A stretch of DNA of 64,000 nucleotides, taken from NCBI GenBank assembly GCA_027186245.1, contig CP114482.1, positions 34,243,209 through 34,307,208 of the forward strand, read 5' to 3'. This stretch comes from Coriaria nepalensis. Taxonomy: Eukaryota; Streptophyta; Magnoliopsida; Cucurbitales; Coriariaceae. Position 1 is the stretch's first letter, and the number at the start of each line of letters is the position of its first letter. Positions 11,259 through 24,170 of this stretch are shown one piece after another. A program made the translations under genes and the position numbers. Below the pieces are notes generated by a model. The model searched no databases and was not told the DNA's origin. It worked only from the letters and a program-made list of their open reading frames with translations.

Positions 11259-13434
11259 ATGTCGGACAGCGAAGAGCACCACTTCGAGTCGAAGGCCGAC
11301 GCCGGAGCTTCCAAGACTTTTCCTCAGCAGGCCGGTACTGTTCGTAAGAACGGCTACATCGTCATCAAAAACCGCCCCTGCAAGGTCTAACACTCTATTT
11401 TCTATGATTTTTCCTGCTTTATCTCTGGTTTTTTCTGTACCGGAAAACTATCAGGGAGATAGAAAGTGATTTTTAATTCTGTTCTGATTTTTCTTTCCTT
11501 TTGATTTTGTGTTTGTTTTGATTGATGTTTTAGATTCTGTGTTGGATATTTAGATTTCGCTTTGAAGGAGAATGGGTGTGTATGGAATTTTGAGCCAATT
11601 TTCCTGAATTTTAATTGGATTTAATTAATTTGGCTCTGATAGTGGATATGGTCAGAAGTCAACTTAGTAGTAGTATCCATTAGCAGCAAGTGATAGCTAG
11701 AAAGGTTATGCAGGATTTTCTGGACGTTTTTTGACTTTTACATACTGATCTCATCCTAACACTGTCACTAAGCTTAAGTACTAGTTGTAATTAGCTTTTC
11801 CCCAGCCTGGAGTTTGAAAAACCGGAACTGGAAGAAATCTGTTTGGGAAAACTTGTGTCCAAGGGTTTTGAATGGATATGTGCCAGCTAAGGGATTGCTT
11901 AATTGAGCAATTAGTATGTTATACTGAATCCAACTGCAATTTGGGAAACTAGAGTTGGGTAAATGATTTGGACAATTCATTAACTGCCACTAGACTTTAA
12001 TGCGGATTTAGATCTTTTCAAGGTCTAAAAAGAAGTATTTGCATTAGTCTATTTTTGACGTTCATGAAAAGAAATTACATGTGAGCCAAGCTCTAACTAA
12101 AAATTGTATTTCCATTTTGCTATGTTCGCAAGATACTGGTGCCTGTTTGGCCATGCATTTCAGTTTTTGGAATTCAAAATAAAAAAATTGGTAATCATTA
12201 GGACATAATTTTTGTCCCCAAAATAATATACATTTTCACTTGAGCATACTCATTTGACAATTATTTTCATGTTTTTTTTTTTAAATTTTTTTTATCTCTT
12301 ACACCCGTTTGAGAATTATTTTCATGTTTTAAAATGTAGAAATATGTTTTGAAATGTAAAAATGTATTTATAAAGCAGTGGCCAAACAGGCCCCTGGGTT
12401 TTAAAATGTTAGTAGGATCAGCTTCAGACTTCTAGCATTTCTTACTCTTATTCTTCATGCATCTGTTACCTGTGTCACTAAGCACGTGCAAGTTTGTTAT
12501 AAATGATTATGCAAACTTCCTGTATTGTGTTACCAATTTTCATAACATGTGTTTGAAATCTTGATGTTTCCTAACACCCTGTGGAATTTGGGAAACTAGT
12601 AATCCAACTGCTTTTCTTATTATTATCTCATCATATCATATTTATCATTCTGTATAATGATATTGGCACATTGAATTTTGTTGGTTGAGGAAAACTAACA
12701 GTGTATAAATATATAGAGGACTGGACTATAGTTTCCATATCAATCCAAGTTGATTTATCCCTTTTTTTAAATATTTAACAGGTTGTTGAAGTTTCCACCT
12801 CCAAAACTGGAAAGCACGGTCATGCGAAGTGCCACTTTGTCGGGATTGACATTTTTACTGGCAAAAAGTTTGATGATATAGTTCCCTCTTCCCATAACTG
12901 TGATGTATGCAGTCCACCTCTGTTGAGTCATCATACTGGTTCTTATAGTTGACTCCTTTGTTTAACACGTTTTAATCTGATTTGATCTGCAGATTCCTCA
13001 TGTCAACCGTACTGACTATCAGCTGATTGATATTTCTGAAGATGGATTCGTATGTTGAGATTGCATTTGCTCGTTTCTTCTCTTTTCTTTTCTACATTCT
13101 CAGCCTATATATATTATATATATATATTAAGGTGGGTAAGATGTGCAATAAAACTGAATTTAGCATTGACTGATGTTTTAAAAGGTGAGTCTCCTTGCTG
13201 AAAATGGAAATACCAAGGATGACCTGAAGCTCCCAACTGACGACGCTTTGCTAACTCAGGTTGGCTCTCTCTCTCTCTTATATATGTATATATCTCTGTC
13301 CTAATCTGTTTGATGGGTTGTGGTGTATTCAGATCAAGGATGGTTTTAGCGAGGGGAAGGACCTGGTCGTGACTGTGATGTCTTCAATGGGTGAAGAGCA
13401 GATCTGTGCCCTGAAGGATATTGGTCCCAAGTAA
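11259..13434 (+). CDS. EIF5A: Eukaryotic translation initiation factor 5A
   Basis: Five exons (11259-11384, 12782-12904, 12993-13049, 13185-13259, 13333-13434) join in phase 0 throughout to give 160 aa, the usual plant eIF5A length. The protein binds ribosomes and helps peptide bond formation at stalling motifs and termination. The hypusine loop [15 protein letters not shown] is present, and Lys53 is the residue expected to be hypusinated. The N-terminal SH3-like part ([12 protein letters not shown]) and C-terminal OB fold ([34 protein letters not shown]) are complete. Intron 1 is 1.4 kb and contains a MITE. Nothing suggests loss of function. Confidence 0.97.
12141..12391. mobile_element. MITE-like element in eIF5A intron 1
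   Basis: GCCTGTTTGGCCA at 12141-12153 and its exact reverse complement TGGCCAAACAGGC at 12379-12391 form 13-bp terminal inverted repeats around about 225 bp of AT-rich, non-coding DNA. Size and ends are typical of hAT-type MITEs. A target-site duplication is not clear; CTGG occurs on both sides. Confidence 0.7.
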
Positions 13435-14929
13435 ACTTTTTTTCTAATAATTGGAAGACTGTTGGTCCCAAGTTCAAGAAGCCTTTTTTTTTTTTTTTTT
13501 TTTTATAATTTTCGAAATTGCGAGTAGATTGTCTTTATTTTTATTTAAGATTTTTGAGGTTATATAATCTGTGGATTGGAAACATTAGCTATACTACTTT
13601 AGTTCTATTTATGTTTGTGTTTTACAATCCTATGAAAATTTACACTGTTTACTTCATACGAAACGGTGTGGTCACAAGGTCTCAACTTAACTCCTAAGCA
13701 TCCAGTGAGTTTGCTTCAATCAATACATTAAAGAATTAAGAAAATTCTAGGTTTTATTTTTTAGGACAAGGGCCTTTTTTGTCAAAATTTTTCGTATTTA
13801 TAAAACTGTTTTGTCATTTATAAATGTAAAAAACTGTTTTAAAAAATAATTTTATATATTGATTATAAACATGAAAAATAATTTTATAAATACGAAAGAT
13901 TCCCTTCTCGAATGAATTTTTAAAGTATACCAAGAGATCTACTACTAAAATGATGGATGTGGTTTCATAGGTGATGTAATGTCATAAGTCTATATTTGTA
14001 ATTGTGATTATATTTGATTTGTCACGTAATGCATATAATAATCTCTTATCCTAAAAACTCTCTTGTCATGATATTTGGGTTTTAAGGTTTAGAATCCTAT
14101 AATTTAGTATTAGTATTATTAGATCAATTTATCTTTTTATGTATTCTAAAGGATAATTGTATCATGTGATAAAGTTGTACAAATCAGTACAATTTTCGAC
14201 TTTAGTTAGAGAGAAGTGCATCCCTATAAGCCGAGTTCAGTCTCAAATATAATGGGAAGATTAGCTTCATTTTAGTCTCTCTTTAAGGTATGATCCTACT
14301 CTTTTCGGTTTAAACATTGAACTAGTATCATAATTTATGGACCAAACATATTATTAGAGGAGACAATCTAGTACTTTAAAAGCTTGTAATGGGGGGAGTA
14401 TTGACTTCTGCTCAACTTTTGATTCTAAGTTTGGATAAGATTTATAGCCAACTTGTTTATCATCCTATTAACTAAGTGAGCATGTGATACAGGAAATAGA
14501 TAGATAATCATGATGTTTTCTCATTAGTTTCAATGCATTTCTAAAAGACCATCATAACAAGAGCATTTAGGTGGATGTAGACATAATTGCTATGCTTCTA
14601 TATTTTTTTTCCCCTCTCTAATATCTAATTGCATTCTTTAGTAATAATCGGAAGATACTCATGTTTAGTGCACTTGACCTGCCAGTGTGTACGGAGAAAT
14701 GATCTCATCCCTTCATTATTTGTGTCCTTGCTCACTTAAGGACTGCACAAGGTAAATTACGGGATGTGATTCTTCTTCACCCTTGCATTGGCAACTCAAA
14801 TGTATTGGAGAGGAGTCCTTCCGTAATAATTAGTGCTAATTATAACTATGATAACTTCAAGCTAGCAAAGACTATTGGTTTGGAATGGTGAATGATGTTT
14901 GATCTATAGAGTTGCTGAGCTGGCATGAT
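13435..14929. other. eIF5A 3' UTR and gene-free DNA
   Basis: The first part should be the eIF5A 3' UTR and terminator region, with a long T run at about 13486-13504. The rest has no supported frame. Confidence 0.4.
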
Positions 14930-15640
14930 ATTGGTGCTGGTACCCCTCAAGCCAGGCGTGAGGGAAAACAAATCGAAAACGCCGAGCTTGGAAATAAGAT
15001 AGCTAGGAATGAGCAAACTAAACCCAATGCCTTTGTGAATAAATCATCCAGTTGGTGAGCAGTGGAAATGTGATAATAGAATAGTGCCATCGTGGACCTT
15101 CTCTCGTGATACACCGGATTGGTAGCAGTATGGATGGTTGACTTGTCGTCACAAAACAACTTCACAGGAAGAGAAGTGGGGTAGCTCAGCTCTTTGAACA
15201 ATCGAATTATCCACGCAAGTTCATAAGCGACAGCGACCATGCTTCTATATTTCGCTTCAGCCGATGATCTAGAGATAATCGATTGTTTCTTTGACTTCCA
15301 GAACAAAAGGAAAGGTACTAACTTGACACAGAAGCTAGAGGTAGACCGACGTGACATAAAATAAGCAACTCAGTCACTGTCACAGTATGCCTCCAATTGG
15401 AGAGAGGCCATTGAAGATAGGATAATACATTAACCATGACAAGATTTCAAATATCCTAAAACAAGGCGTGCAGCAAGCAAATGGGAGTGTGTGGGGCATG
15501 TATTAACTGACTCAAGACTTGGACTGAATAAGAAAGGTTTGGCCGAGCCATAGTAAGGTATATCAATCTTCCTATGAATTGTTGATAAGGTTGAGCTTTC
15601 GACCATATCGACATATTGAATCATTGACCCTGCAGAACAT
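14930..15640 (-). mobile_element. Ty1/copia RNase H remnant
   Basis: On the minus strand, 15430-15624 gives a decayed THSHLLAARLVLGYLKS block and 14947-15357 gives FWKSKKQSIISRSSAEAKYR, ELAWIIRLFKEL and LFCDDKSTIHTATNPVYHER. These are consecutive blocks of copia RNase H. A frameshift separates them, and no LTR is seen on the left. Confidence 0.85.
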
Positions 15641-16200
15641 TTTGAGCTTTCAACTCGCGACTCTTGGAGTCTTCGACCCTTCGACCCAAAACAAGCAAAT
15701 TTCTAACACTCCTCCTTGATTAGTTTGGAAATCACTCATAACCTTTCTCAAAACTTTTCAAACTTGAATGTGGACAAAAACTTTGTAAAAATGTCAGCAT
15801 TATGTTCTTCAGAACATTAATGAACAAGCTTGACTTCCTCATTCTTAATTTTCTCCCTTATAACATGAAACTTAACTTGGTTGTGCTTTGTTCTTCTAAA
15901 GTGAACTGGATTTTCTATACTTGCAATAGCAGAAAGACTATCACAATAAATAAAAGTTGGTAGAGTTTGAATGAATTCTAGATCACCAAGAATTTTCCTA
16001 ATCCAAAAAGCTTGATTTGTTGCTCCAACTATTGCAACGTACTCAACTTCCGTTATAGATTGAGCAACCACACTTACTTCTTGGAACACCAGCAAAACAC
16101 CCTGATGAGAAGCTAAAACAATAACTATTTATGTTTTTCGAATCAGTTAAAAATCCAGCCCAATCACTGTCATCCACTTTATGAGTGCCATCTTCCTTTA
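15641..16200 (-). mobile_element. Second copia remnant: RNase H plus LTR scrap
   Basis: TTCTAACACTCCTCCTTGATTA at about 15702-15723 is the junction of LTR and polypurine tract seen in the elements at 45953 and 57912. To its right, the minus strand (15817-16095) encodes VVAQSITEVEYVAIVGATNQ and YCDSLSAIASIENPVHFRRT, the RNase H domain. To its left, only about 65 bp of LTR remains before the neighbouring remnant, so the element was broken there. Confidence 0.8.
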
Positions 16201-16288
16201 CTAATTTTTTTTATTAGTAATCAAAGGTGTGGAAACAGGTTTGCAAGAGTCTATTTTAAACTTCTTTAAATGACATCTCAGACTGAAA

Positions 16289-16368
16289 TTTCACATGTCG
16301 GTCTATGCATCTTAGATAGACATCTCACATGTCGGCTTGTGCATCTCAGATCAATATCTCACATGTCG
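16289..16368. repeat. 34-bp tandem repeat, about 2.4 units
   Basis: T(T/C)TCACATGTCG begins at 16289, 16323 and 16357, with matching spacer text (TGCATCT-AGAT) between. It lies next to a purine-rich low-complexity stretch (16390-16515) and overlaps no gene. Confidence 0.75.
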
Positions 16369-18240
16369 TTCTTATTATGTGTTTGCTGTCGAGAAAGAAG
16401 AAAAAAAATATGCGTCTGCCATCGAAAGAAAAAAAATGAAAGAAGAAAGAAAAAGGAAGAAGGAAGAATGAAAGAAAAAGAAGGAATAATAAGAAAAAAT
16501 GAAGGATCAAATAATAATAATAATTATTATTTTTAAATCAACAATAAAAGTATTTATAAAAGAAAATGATAAAAAAAAAAAAAAAAAAAAATTGAAGAAA
16601 TGGTACTTAACTAAACGTCTCATAAACGTATTCCAGCAAGCCTAATATTGAAACTGTGAACACGGGCGTAATGACTCGGTAAGTACGGATATCTCTCTTC
16701 CATTGAAAATTTTAAAAAAATCCGAAAATCTAAGCACACACCTTTTGGTCAAATGTTAACGACTCTTTACGAATATATTAATTAATAATAATTGATCTAT
16801 GGGCAAACTAATTTTTACCCCAAAAAGTTTAACTAAAAATGTTTTCACTACCAAAAGTTATAAAAACTTGTTTTTTTACCCCCAACATTATAAAGAAACT
16901 AACTACTAAGAATCTTAATTCCCTTAAATTTTAAACAGTTTACTAACTAGTTAACCTGTTCCATCCTATATTATCATGCAGGTATATCCATCTCAAAGTT
17001 GAATTTCATTCATTTTAACTCTTATTAATCTTTTATTATAATTTCTAAGGACTATATTTTTTATTTTTTTTTATTTTTTTTTTTCAAAATCATGCAGCGT
17101 CATTTTCATCATCATTTATCGTTACCATCAATTTTCCTCATCATCTCTCAGACCTAGATTGAATCTTTCCTCTACCATCCATCACCTTATGGCATGAATC
17201 TGTATGTCTCCTCTTTCTCAAGTTGGAATCTAGTTTGCACAAATCCAGATTCAAAATCTGGGTTTGAGCAACCCATATCGTATTTTGGGTATGGTCACAC
17301 CCAAATTAATCTAGGTGCTCATGAATGCAAATCATAATATGGATTTGCAAACCCATATTTGTATCTACTTTAAGCAACCCAAACAATTCTAGGACTTGTT
17401 GAACTAGTTATTCATACTCAGATCATGAATCCGGATTTGAGTAACCTAGATTCGATCTAGATTTTTAAATATATGTAAATATGGTTTAAACAACCCAAAC
17501 AAGTCTAGATTTATGCAAAACCATTTTTCAATTAAAAAAGATGAATTGGAAGTTGAATTTTAAACTTTAATAATTATTTGCTAGCATGAAATAGTATTTA
17601 AGGGTCACGTACCAAACACATAATTAATTCAATCCAAATTGAATAGAAGAGGGTGTTTTTACTACTTTGTTTTAGAATTTATGGGTTTAAAAGTTGTTTA
17701 TAAGAGTTTGGGTGTAAGAGATTTTTATGCTAAAGTTTGAGAATTAATGCTAGTTTTGCCCATTAATCGATAAACAAATAAATTAAACCCCCCAAAAAAA
17801 GAAAAGAAAAAGAACTCGTCCCTCCACTCTGTTCATAGACGAAACAAAGAAAAGTAGAAAAACCAAAAAATGGAGGTAGCAAAGAAAAACTGAAACGCAT
17901 ATAATCAACAATGACAACCATAAAATGGCAGACCTCTGTCTCTCTGTCTCCTCTAATTTCATTTCAACATCTGGGTAAGCTCCAAAAAGCTTTTAAAAAT
18001 AGCTTCCCACCCTCTCCCTCCAAGAAGCCTTTTCCCCCACTTTTTCCGTTGATTCCGGCTGATTTTTTAATTTTTTTTTTCTCGTTATCTGGCATTAAAA
18101 TCCTCTACCCACATTCTCCCGCAATTACCACAGACGCAGAGCAAAAAAATCTCTGCGTTTTGATGAACATTCTCTAAATCTAAAATCCAGTTTTGTTTTC
18201 TCGTGATTCTTGGTTCTCTTCTCTGAAACCTTAAATTTTT
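16369..18240. other. Gene-free stretch upstream of the kinase gene
   Basis: Holds a purine-rich tract (16390-16515), a poly-A run (about 16573-16590) and a zone at 17230-17530 where diverged phrases such as GCAACCCAAACAA and GAATCCGGATTTGAG recur. Bases from about 17900 are pyrimidine-rich and probably transcribed as the kinase 5' leader. An 88-codon frame at 17911-18177 could be an upstream ORF but has no other support. Confidence 0.4.
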
Positions 18241-18337
18241 TCCGGTACCGGATCCGAATTATATTCTGGGTCGACCCGGATTTGTGTCCTTGAGTGAGCT
18301 CGAGCGCTAGCTGGAGCTCGAAGCGTTTGTAAAAAAA
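18241..18337 (+). promoter_or_regulatory. GC-rich 5' leader with dense palindromes and a hairpin before the kinase start
   Basis: TCCGGTACCGGA (18241-18252) and GGGTCGACCC (18268-18277) are perfect palindromes. GAGCTCGAGC (18296-18305) and GCTGGAGCTC (18310-18319) form a 10-bp stem with one mismatch and a 4-base loop, ending 18 bases before the ATG. If transcribed, this could slow scanning. Confidence 0.5.
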
Positions 18338-21300
18338 ATGGGGTGCGTGAGCTCAAAGCAGGCGGTGTCTGTAACGCCTGCGTACGATCACTCTGGTGTG
18401 ATCAGGGAAAACGGGTCGAGTTTGGGGAATTCGGGTCGGAGCAGGGGAGATGGAGGAGGAGGGGAGGTGGTTGTGGTGGTGGAGGAGAAGAATGTGAAGG
18501 ATAATAAGACAACGACGATGACGACGAAGGAGAAGAAGAAGAGTGTCATGGCGGCGATTGAGTTGGGAACTGGGTTTGGGACCGAGTTGGACGAGTCAGG
18601 GTTGGCGAGTTCGAACGGTATGGGTGAATCGTTGAGCTTTAGGTTGGGGAGTTTGCAGAGGTACGTGGAAGGTGCACACGTGGCTGCTGGCTGGCCAGCT
18701 TGGCTCAGCGCCGTGGCTGGTGAAGCCATTCACGGTTGGGTTCCTCTTCAGTCTGATTCTTATGAGAAGTTAGAAAAGGTTCCTTCTTATTACTAACTTC
18801 TTCTGTTTTTCACTTCGTTACTTGTTATTCTTTCAATCCAATCTTTCTGGCAAGTTTTGTTTGAATTCTTCTGTTTTATCCTTTGATTTATTTATTTTCA
18901 ATTTTCAATTTTCAATTTTTTTAATGAGAAACTATCCATTCTTGAATTCTTTACACAAAAGTTCCTTTTATAGATACTTGAACAAATTTATATTTAAATA
19001 TTTACTTATATAGATTATGGTTCTATTTTTGGAAATATCTGTTTTATCCGGTTTGGATTCGAAGTTCGGTTTAGACCCATAAAATATATATTATTCTAAA
19101 TATTAGTTGCTTTATGTCACTTTAATGAAGTCATGAACCCTATGGAATACTGGCTTGTTCTTTATATATGCACCCACCTTTTGTCTGCAAATTTATAACA
19201 AGTATAAAACTTTGGTATGGACTTCTTTCCAAGAGCAAACTTGTTTATCAGTTAATTGTTTTCATTGTTGCTTCCCATGTTTATCTTACTAGTTTATTAT
19301 TTCTCTCTCTTTTGATAGATTGGGCAGGGTACATATAGCAGTGTGTTCCGAGCACTTGATCTGGAAACAGGGAAGATAGTTGCTCTAAAGAAGGTTCGGT
19401 TAGACAATTTTGAGCCAGAAAGTGTCAGGTTTATGGCACGAGAGATAACGATTCTCCGCAAACTAGACCACCAGAATGTTATCAAATTGGAAGGCTTAAT
19501 TACTTCAAGACTATCATGTAGTTTATACTTGGTCTTTGAGTACATGGACCATGACATTGCCGGGCTATTATCTTGCCCTAAAATCAAGTTTACCGAATCA
19601 CAAGTAAGCCCAATTTGTAGTTTTTTCAAGTACTTCATAGTTTTCTATGAATCTTTGGTAAGTTGGTTTTGAACAGCATGGATTGAGAAGTTTTCTCCTA
19701 TGCCCATTTTTCATTTGTTTGTCTTATAATTTCAATTTGGACCTTTTTTTAAAATTAAAAAAAAAAAAAAAAAAGGTTCCAAATTAAATTTGAATTTTGA
19801 AGTTTTGGCTGTGAAATTGTGAATTTTGGGAAGTTAAGATGTTTATTAGGTAATCTAGAATTTATGCGAACTATATTTCAGCTTGATTATGAGGTAAAAT
19901 ATCATTTGTATTTGGATCAACATCTGAGACAAATCAAACTTATGTGGGTCCGGGGTCCCACACAATAGTTTAGACCGTGTTTCAAAGGCTCAGCCATATG
20001 CACCCTTAAAATCTCTAGTAAATAGGACTACGAAATATTACTCCACATTATGTTTCCAACTATACTCTCTCATTTTTTGTTCTCTCCCTTATTTTGTAGA
20101 TCAAATGCTATATGAAGCAACTATTATCCGGACTTGAGCATTGTCATTCTAGAGGAGTAATGCATAGGGACATTAAAGGATCTAATCTTCTGGTCAATAA
20201 TGAAGGGATATTGAAGTTGGGTGATTTTGGATTGGCCAATTTCAGTCATTTGGGGCAAAAACAACCTCTAACTAGCCGGGTCGTCACTTTATGGTACCGT
20301 CCACCTGAGCTCTTACTGGGGTCCACAGAATATGGAGCAGCTGTGGATCTTTGGAGTGTTGGTTGTGTCTTTGCTGAGTTGCTAGTCGGCAGACCTATTC
20401 TTCAAGGGAGAACAGAGGTAAATATAGTAATCTGAAAATAAGCAAATGTTGTTGCTAAATATTTGGGCTCTATTTGGGTAGAATTATAAAACTGACATTA
20501 GAGTAAACTTATTTTAGTGTATTTTGTGGGCCTAAACTGGACAAAAATTAACTGCTCCTAAATGGAGTCTTAATCTTCTAAATGATGGAATCTTTAAGGG
20601 TGCCTTTGGATACTGGAATTGGAATTGAGTGGCAGAATTCATATTCGAGTTTCAATTCCGTAAGAAATTGGGATTGGTTCAAAATTATACATGATATTTG
20701 GGTTGCGGAAAGGGCCAAAACCAAAATTATAATCATGATATTTGGGTTCCGGACCCTTCAATGTGTTTGCAATTATATAACTCGATAATTAACCATTGGC
20801 TATGTGCGCTTGAGTTAACTCCATCCGTTGCGACGGCCAGTCACGAGCCCGAATAAAGGAGTGATGGTGTTATGTCGGTGAGAACCTAGCCGTTGGTATT
20901 AGGCTTGTGACAGCCAACCAACTATAATGTTACAATCCTTCACATAGATGAGTTCAAAAAGATTAATACGAAATGTTAGGGCATCTCTCGCTATAAGCGA
21001 TGTGCTCCATCTACGCTTGAGTGTAGTGCAAAATGAGCAAGGCACGCTATAGCGGCATCCGGTTGTAGTGATAAGTTGGCAAGAGTTATCGCACCATACT
21101 GGACCTAGACGAGTAAAGAAGCTAGTTCAGTCTAAAATTAGGAAGATTATATTAGCCTCTTGGAGCATAAGAACATTGACGGATTAGTCAATAGAGTTGG
21201 TGGATGCCATGCGTAGAAGGAAGGTAAACATAGCTTGTTTTCAAGAGACAAAGTGGAAGAGGAGTAAGGCTAAGGAACTAGGAAAATGATTCAAACTTTT

Positions 21301-24138
21301 CTATTCAAGAACATATAAAACTATAAATATGGTGGGAATAGTGATGGATAAAATCTATAGAAATGTCGTGGTTCGGGGATAGGATTATGAGTATCACTTT
21401 AGCCTTAGAAGCAGAGATAATGCATATTATTAGTGCATATTATTAATACGTATGTACCCTGGGTGGGGGTAGACGATAAGACTAAGAATGAATTTTGGGA
21501 CTCCTTGGGAGAGGTAGTTAATAGAATCCCTCTCTCGAAAAATATCTTTTTAGGTGGAGATTTAAATGGCCATATAGGTTACGATAGAGTTGGGTATGAG
21601 AGGGTACATGGGGTCAAGACTTTGGGGTTCAAAATAAGGGTCTCTATTCTAGATTTTGCATTAGCTAGTGATTTGGGATAATAAATATTTTCTATAAGAA
21701 TATGGAGAATTATTTACTAACCTCTACTAGTGGGTAGAATAGAAGTCAGTTTGATTACTTTCTTGTTATGAGACAAGACCTAGGTAGCTGTGAAAATTAT
21801 AGGGTCATCTCAATAGAGTACTTGACAACCCAACATAGGTTATTGATATTGGATTTTTGTCTTGTGAGTAGAGGATAAGTGCAAAGGGATTAAACTTAGA
21901 GAGATCAGAGATGGAAGAAGGGAGGCATTTAGTATTACATCATATAGTTAGTGCTAAGGAAATAATAGAGGCATTAAAGAGGATGAAACCGGGGACGACA
22001 GTTGGACCAGATGAGATACCAATTGAGGTGTGGAAGTGTTTGGGGGAAGTTGGGATCAATATGATTTTTTATATTAGGAAAATGCTAGAATTATGGAGAC
22101 ATAGTATTGTAGTACCAATTTATAAGAATAAATGAGATATAAAAGATTGCTCAAACTATAGAGAGATAAAATTATAGAGAGATAAAACTTATGAGTCATA
22201 CAATGAAACTCTAGGAGAGGGTTATAGAGCGGAGACTTATGGGTATTACCAATATATCAAAGAATTAATTTGGTTTTATGCTGGGTAGGTTTACAATAGA
22301 TGCAATTTTCTTAATTAGACAAATGATAGGAAAATATAGAGTAAAACAAAAGAGCTGCATATGGTTTTTATCGACTCATAAAAAGCCTATGATAGAGTGC
22401 TTAGAGAATTAATATGGTGGGTACTTGGAAGGAAAAATATGCCCCAATGTTATATCGAGATCATTAAGGATATGTATACAGGTATTGTAACTAGTGTTAG
22501 GTTAGGAGGTGAGATGTGTAGTGAATTCTCTGTTATATTAGAGTTTCATCAAATGTTGGCTTTAAGTCCATACCTATTTGTGTTAATTATGGATGAGTTG
22601 ACGACACATATTTAGGATGAGGTATCCTGATGTATATTGTTTGCAGATAATATCGTCTTAATAGATGAAAATAAAGAATATGTAAATCGCAAATCAGATA
22701 GTGGCGTGAGGCTCTAAAAAGTAACGATTTTAAAATTAGCCGCTAAAAAATGGAATATATCACTTGTAATTTTGGTCCTGAATCTCGAAGTAGAGGTAAC
22801 CCAATCGAGATTGACTGTAGCAGAGTGTGAAGTTTTTCGCTATTTAGGATCTATTATCTAAAAGATTGAGGATATTCGAGAGGATATGGATCATTGGATT
22901 AAAGTAGGTTGGATGAAACATTGGATGACACCATGGATCTTATGCAATAGAAGGATGCCTGCGAGATTTGAAAAAAAGTGTTACAAGATGATCGTTCGAC
23001 TAGCTAGGTTCTATGGTTCGGAGTGTTGGGTCACTACAGGACAATATATGCATAAGATGCCTGTAGTAGAGATGCGTATGTTAAGAAGGATGTGTGGTAA
23101 AATACAAAATGAGAGAATTAGAAATGAAAATATTAGGAGTTACCTAGGTATAGCCTCTATAGAAGATAAGATTAGGGAGAAAAGTCTAATATGGTTTGGT
23201 TATGTGCAGAAGCGACCAAACTGAGCCCCGGTTCGACAGAGTTTGGATTGGCAGTAAGTGGAGGGTGTAGACGGAGGGGTATGTCGTTGAAAAAGTGGAT
23301 GAACGTACTAAAAGAAGATATCATAAATCTTGAATTAGATGATAATATATAAGAAGTTTGCATAACTTAGAGAATAAATATCAGTGTAGCCTATTACAAA
23401 AATAACGGAATGGGCTTTGTTGATGATGATATGTGTGCGCTTGAGTTAGAACTAGAAACCTGAACTTATGGATTGCTTTCATGAGCTCATTTGCAACTTT
23501 GAACAATTTAAGTGCTTCAATATCTGAATTGTTTTCTTTTTTTGAGTTGTCTTTTTTTCAAGAGTGGAGGGATGTTAACTATGTTAAAATAGACCTAAAT
23601 AGAGACGACGAAGGATTTCATTTTGCGGCATTTGAAACCTTAGGCTGTGTCTAAATTCCAGTTTGGGCTTATTAAACTCTAATTTGTCTCTAATGAATCA
23701 AATTTCAATATACATTCCAATCTAACTAGAATACAGTTTGCTAGACCTCATTTTACCCAAACTCTAATACACTCTAAACCCGAATGAACCTCAAAACTCG
23801 TGTGGCCAACCAAATTGTACAAGAAATTTTCCAATTCTCATTCTTGGCTTCAAATTTTCCATAGGCATGCTTGGCTCTAATATAAATTTGAATCTACTTG
23901 ATTAAATTACTTGGGCTTTTTACGCGTCTCGTAATCAAGGATTGGAGAAAGTCTAGATTTCCAGAATCATGGGCTCATTTCCTTTCCAGCATTTCTTTTT
24001 CCTCGGCGACCAAACAGGGCTATTTAAAGTTTGTTTGCTTGTTTTTGTTTTTTATTTTTATTTTTCCTTCTGCTGTAATTTAGTTTGATCATAGGCAATA
24101 ATGGGTTTCTTATTCGATCCTCTGTTTACTTGTTTGAG

Positions 24139-24170
<32 letters not shown>

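Noticed and set aside
17911..18177. An 88-codon frame upstream of the kinase, considered as a separate gene or upstream ORF.
   Set aside because: Composition follows the pyrimidine-rich leader and no family is recognised. It could be an upstream ORF, but nothing in the sequence decides this.
18388..18729. A 113-codon minus-strand frame opposite kinase exon 1.
   Set aside because: It is antisense to a confirmed exon and reflects the GGN-rich codons there. No homology is recognised.
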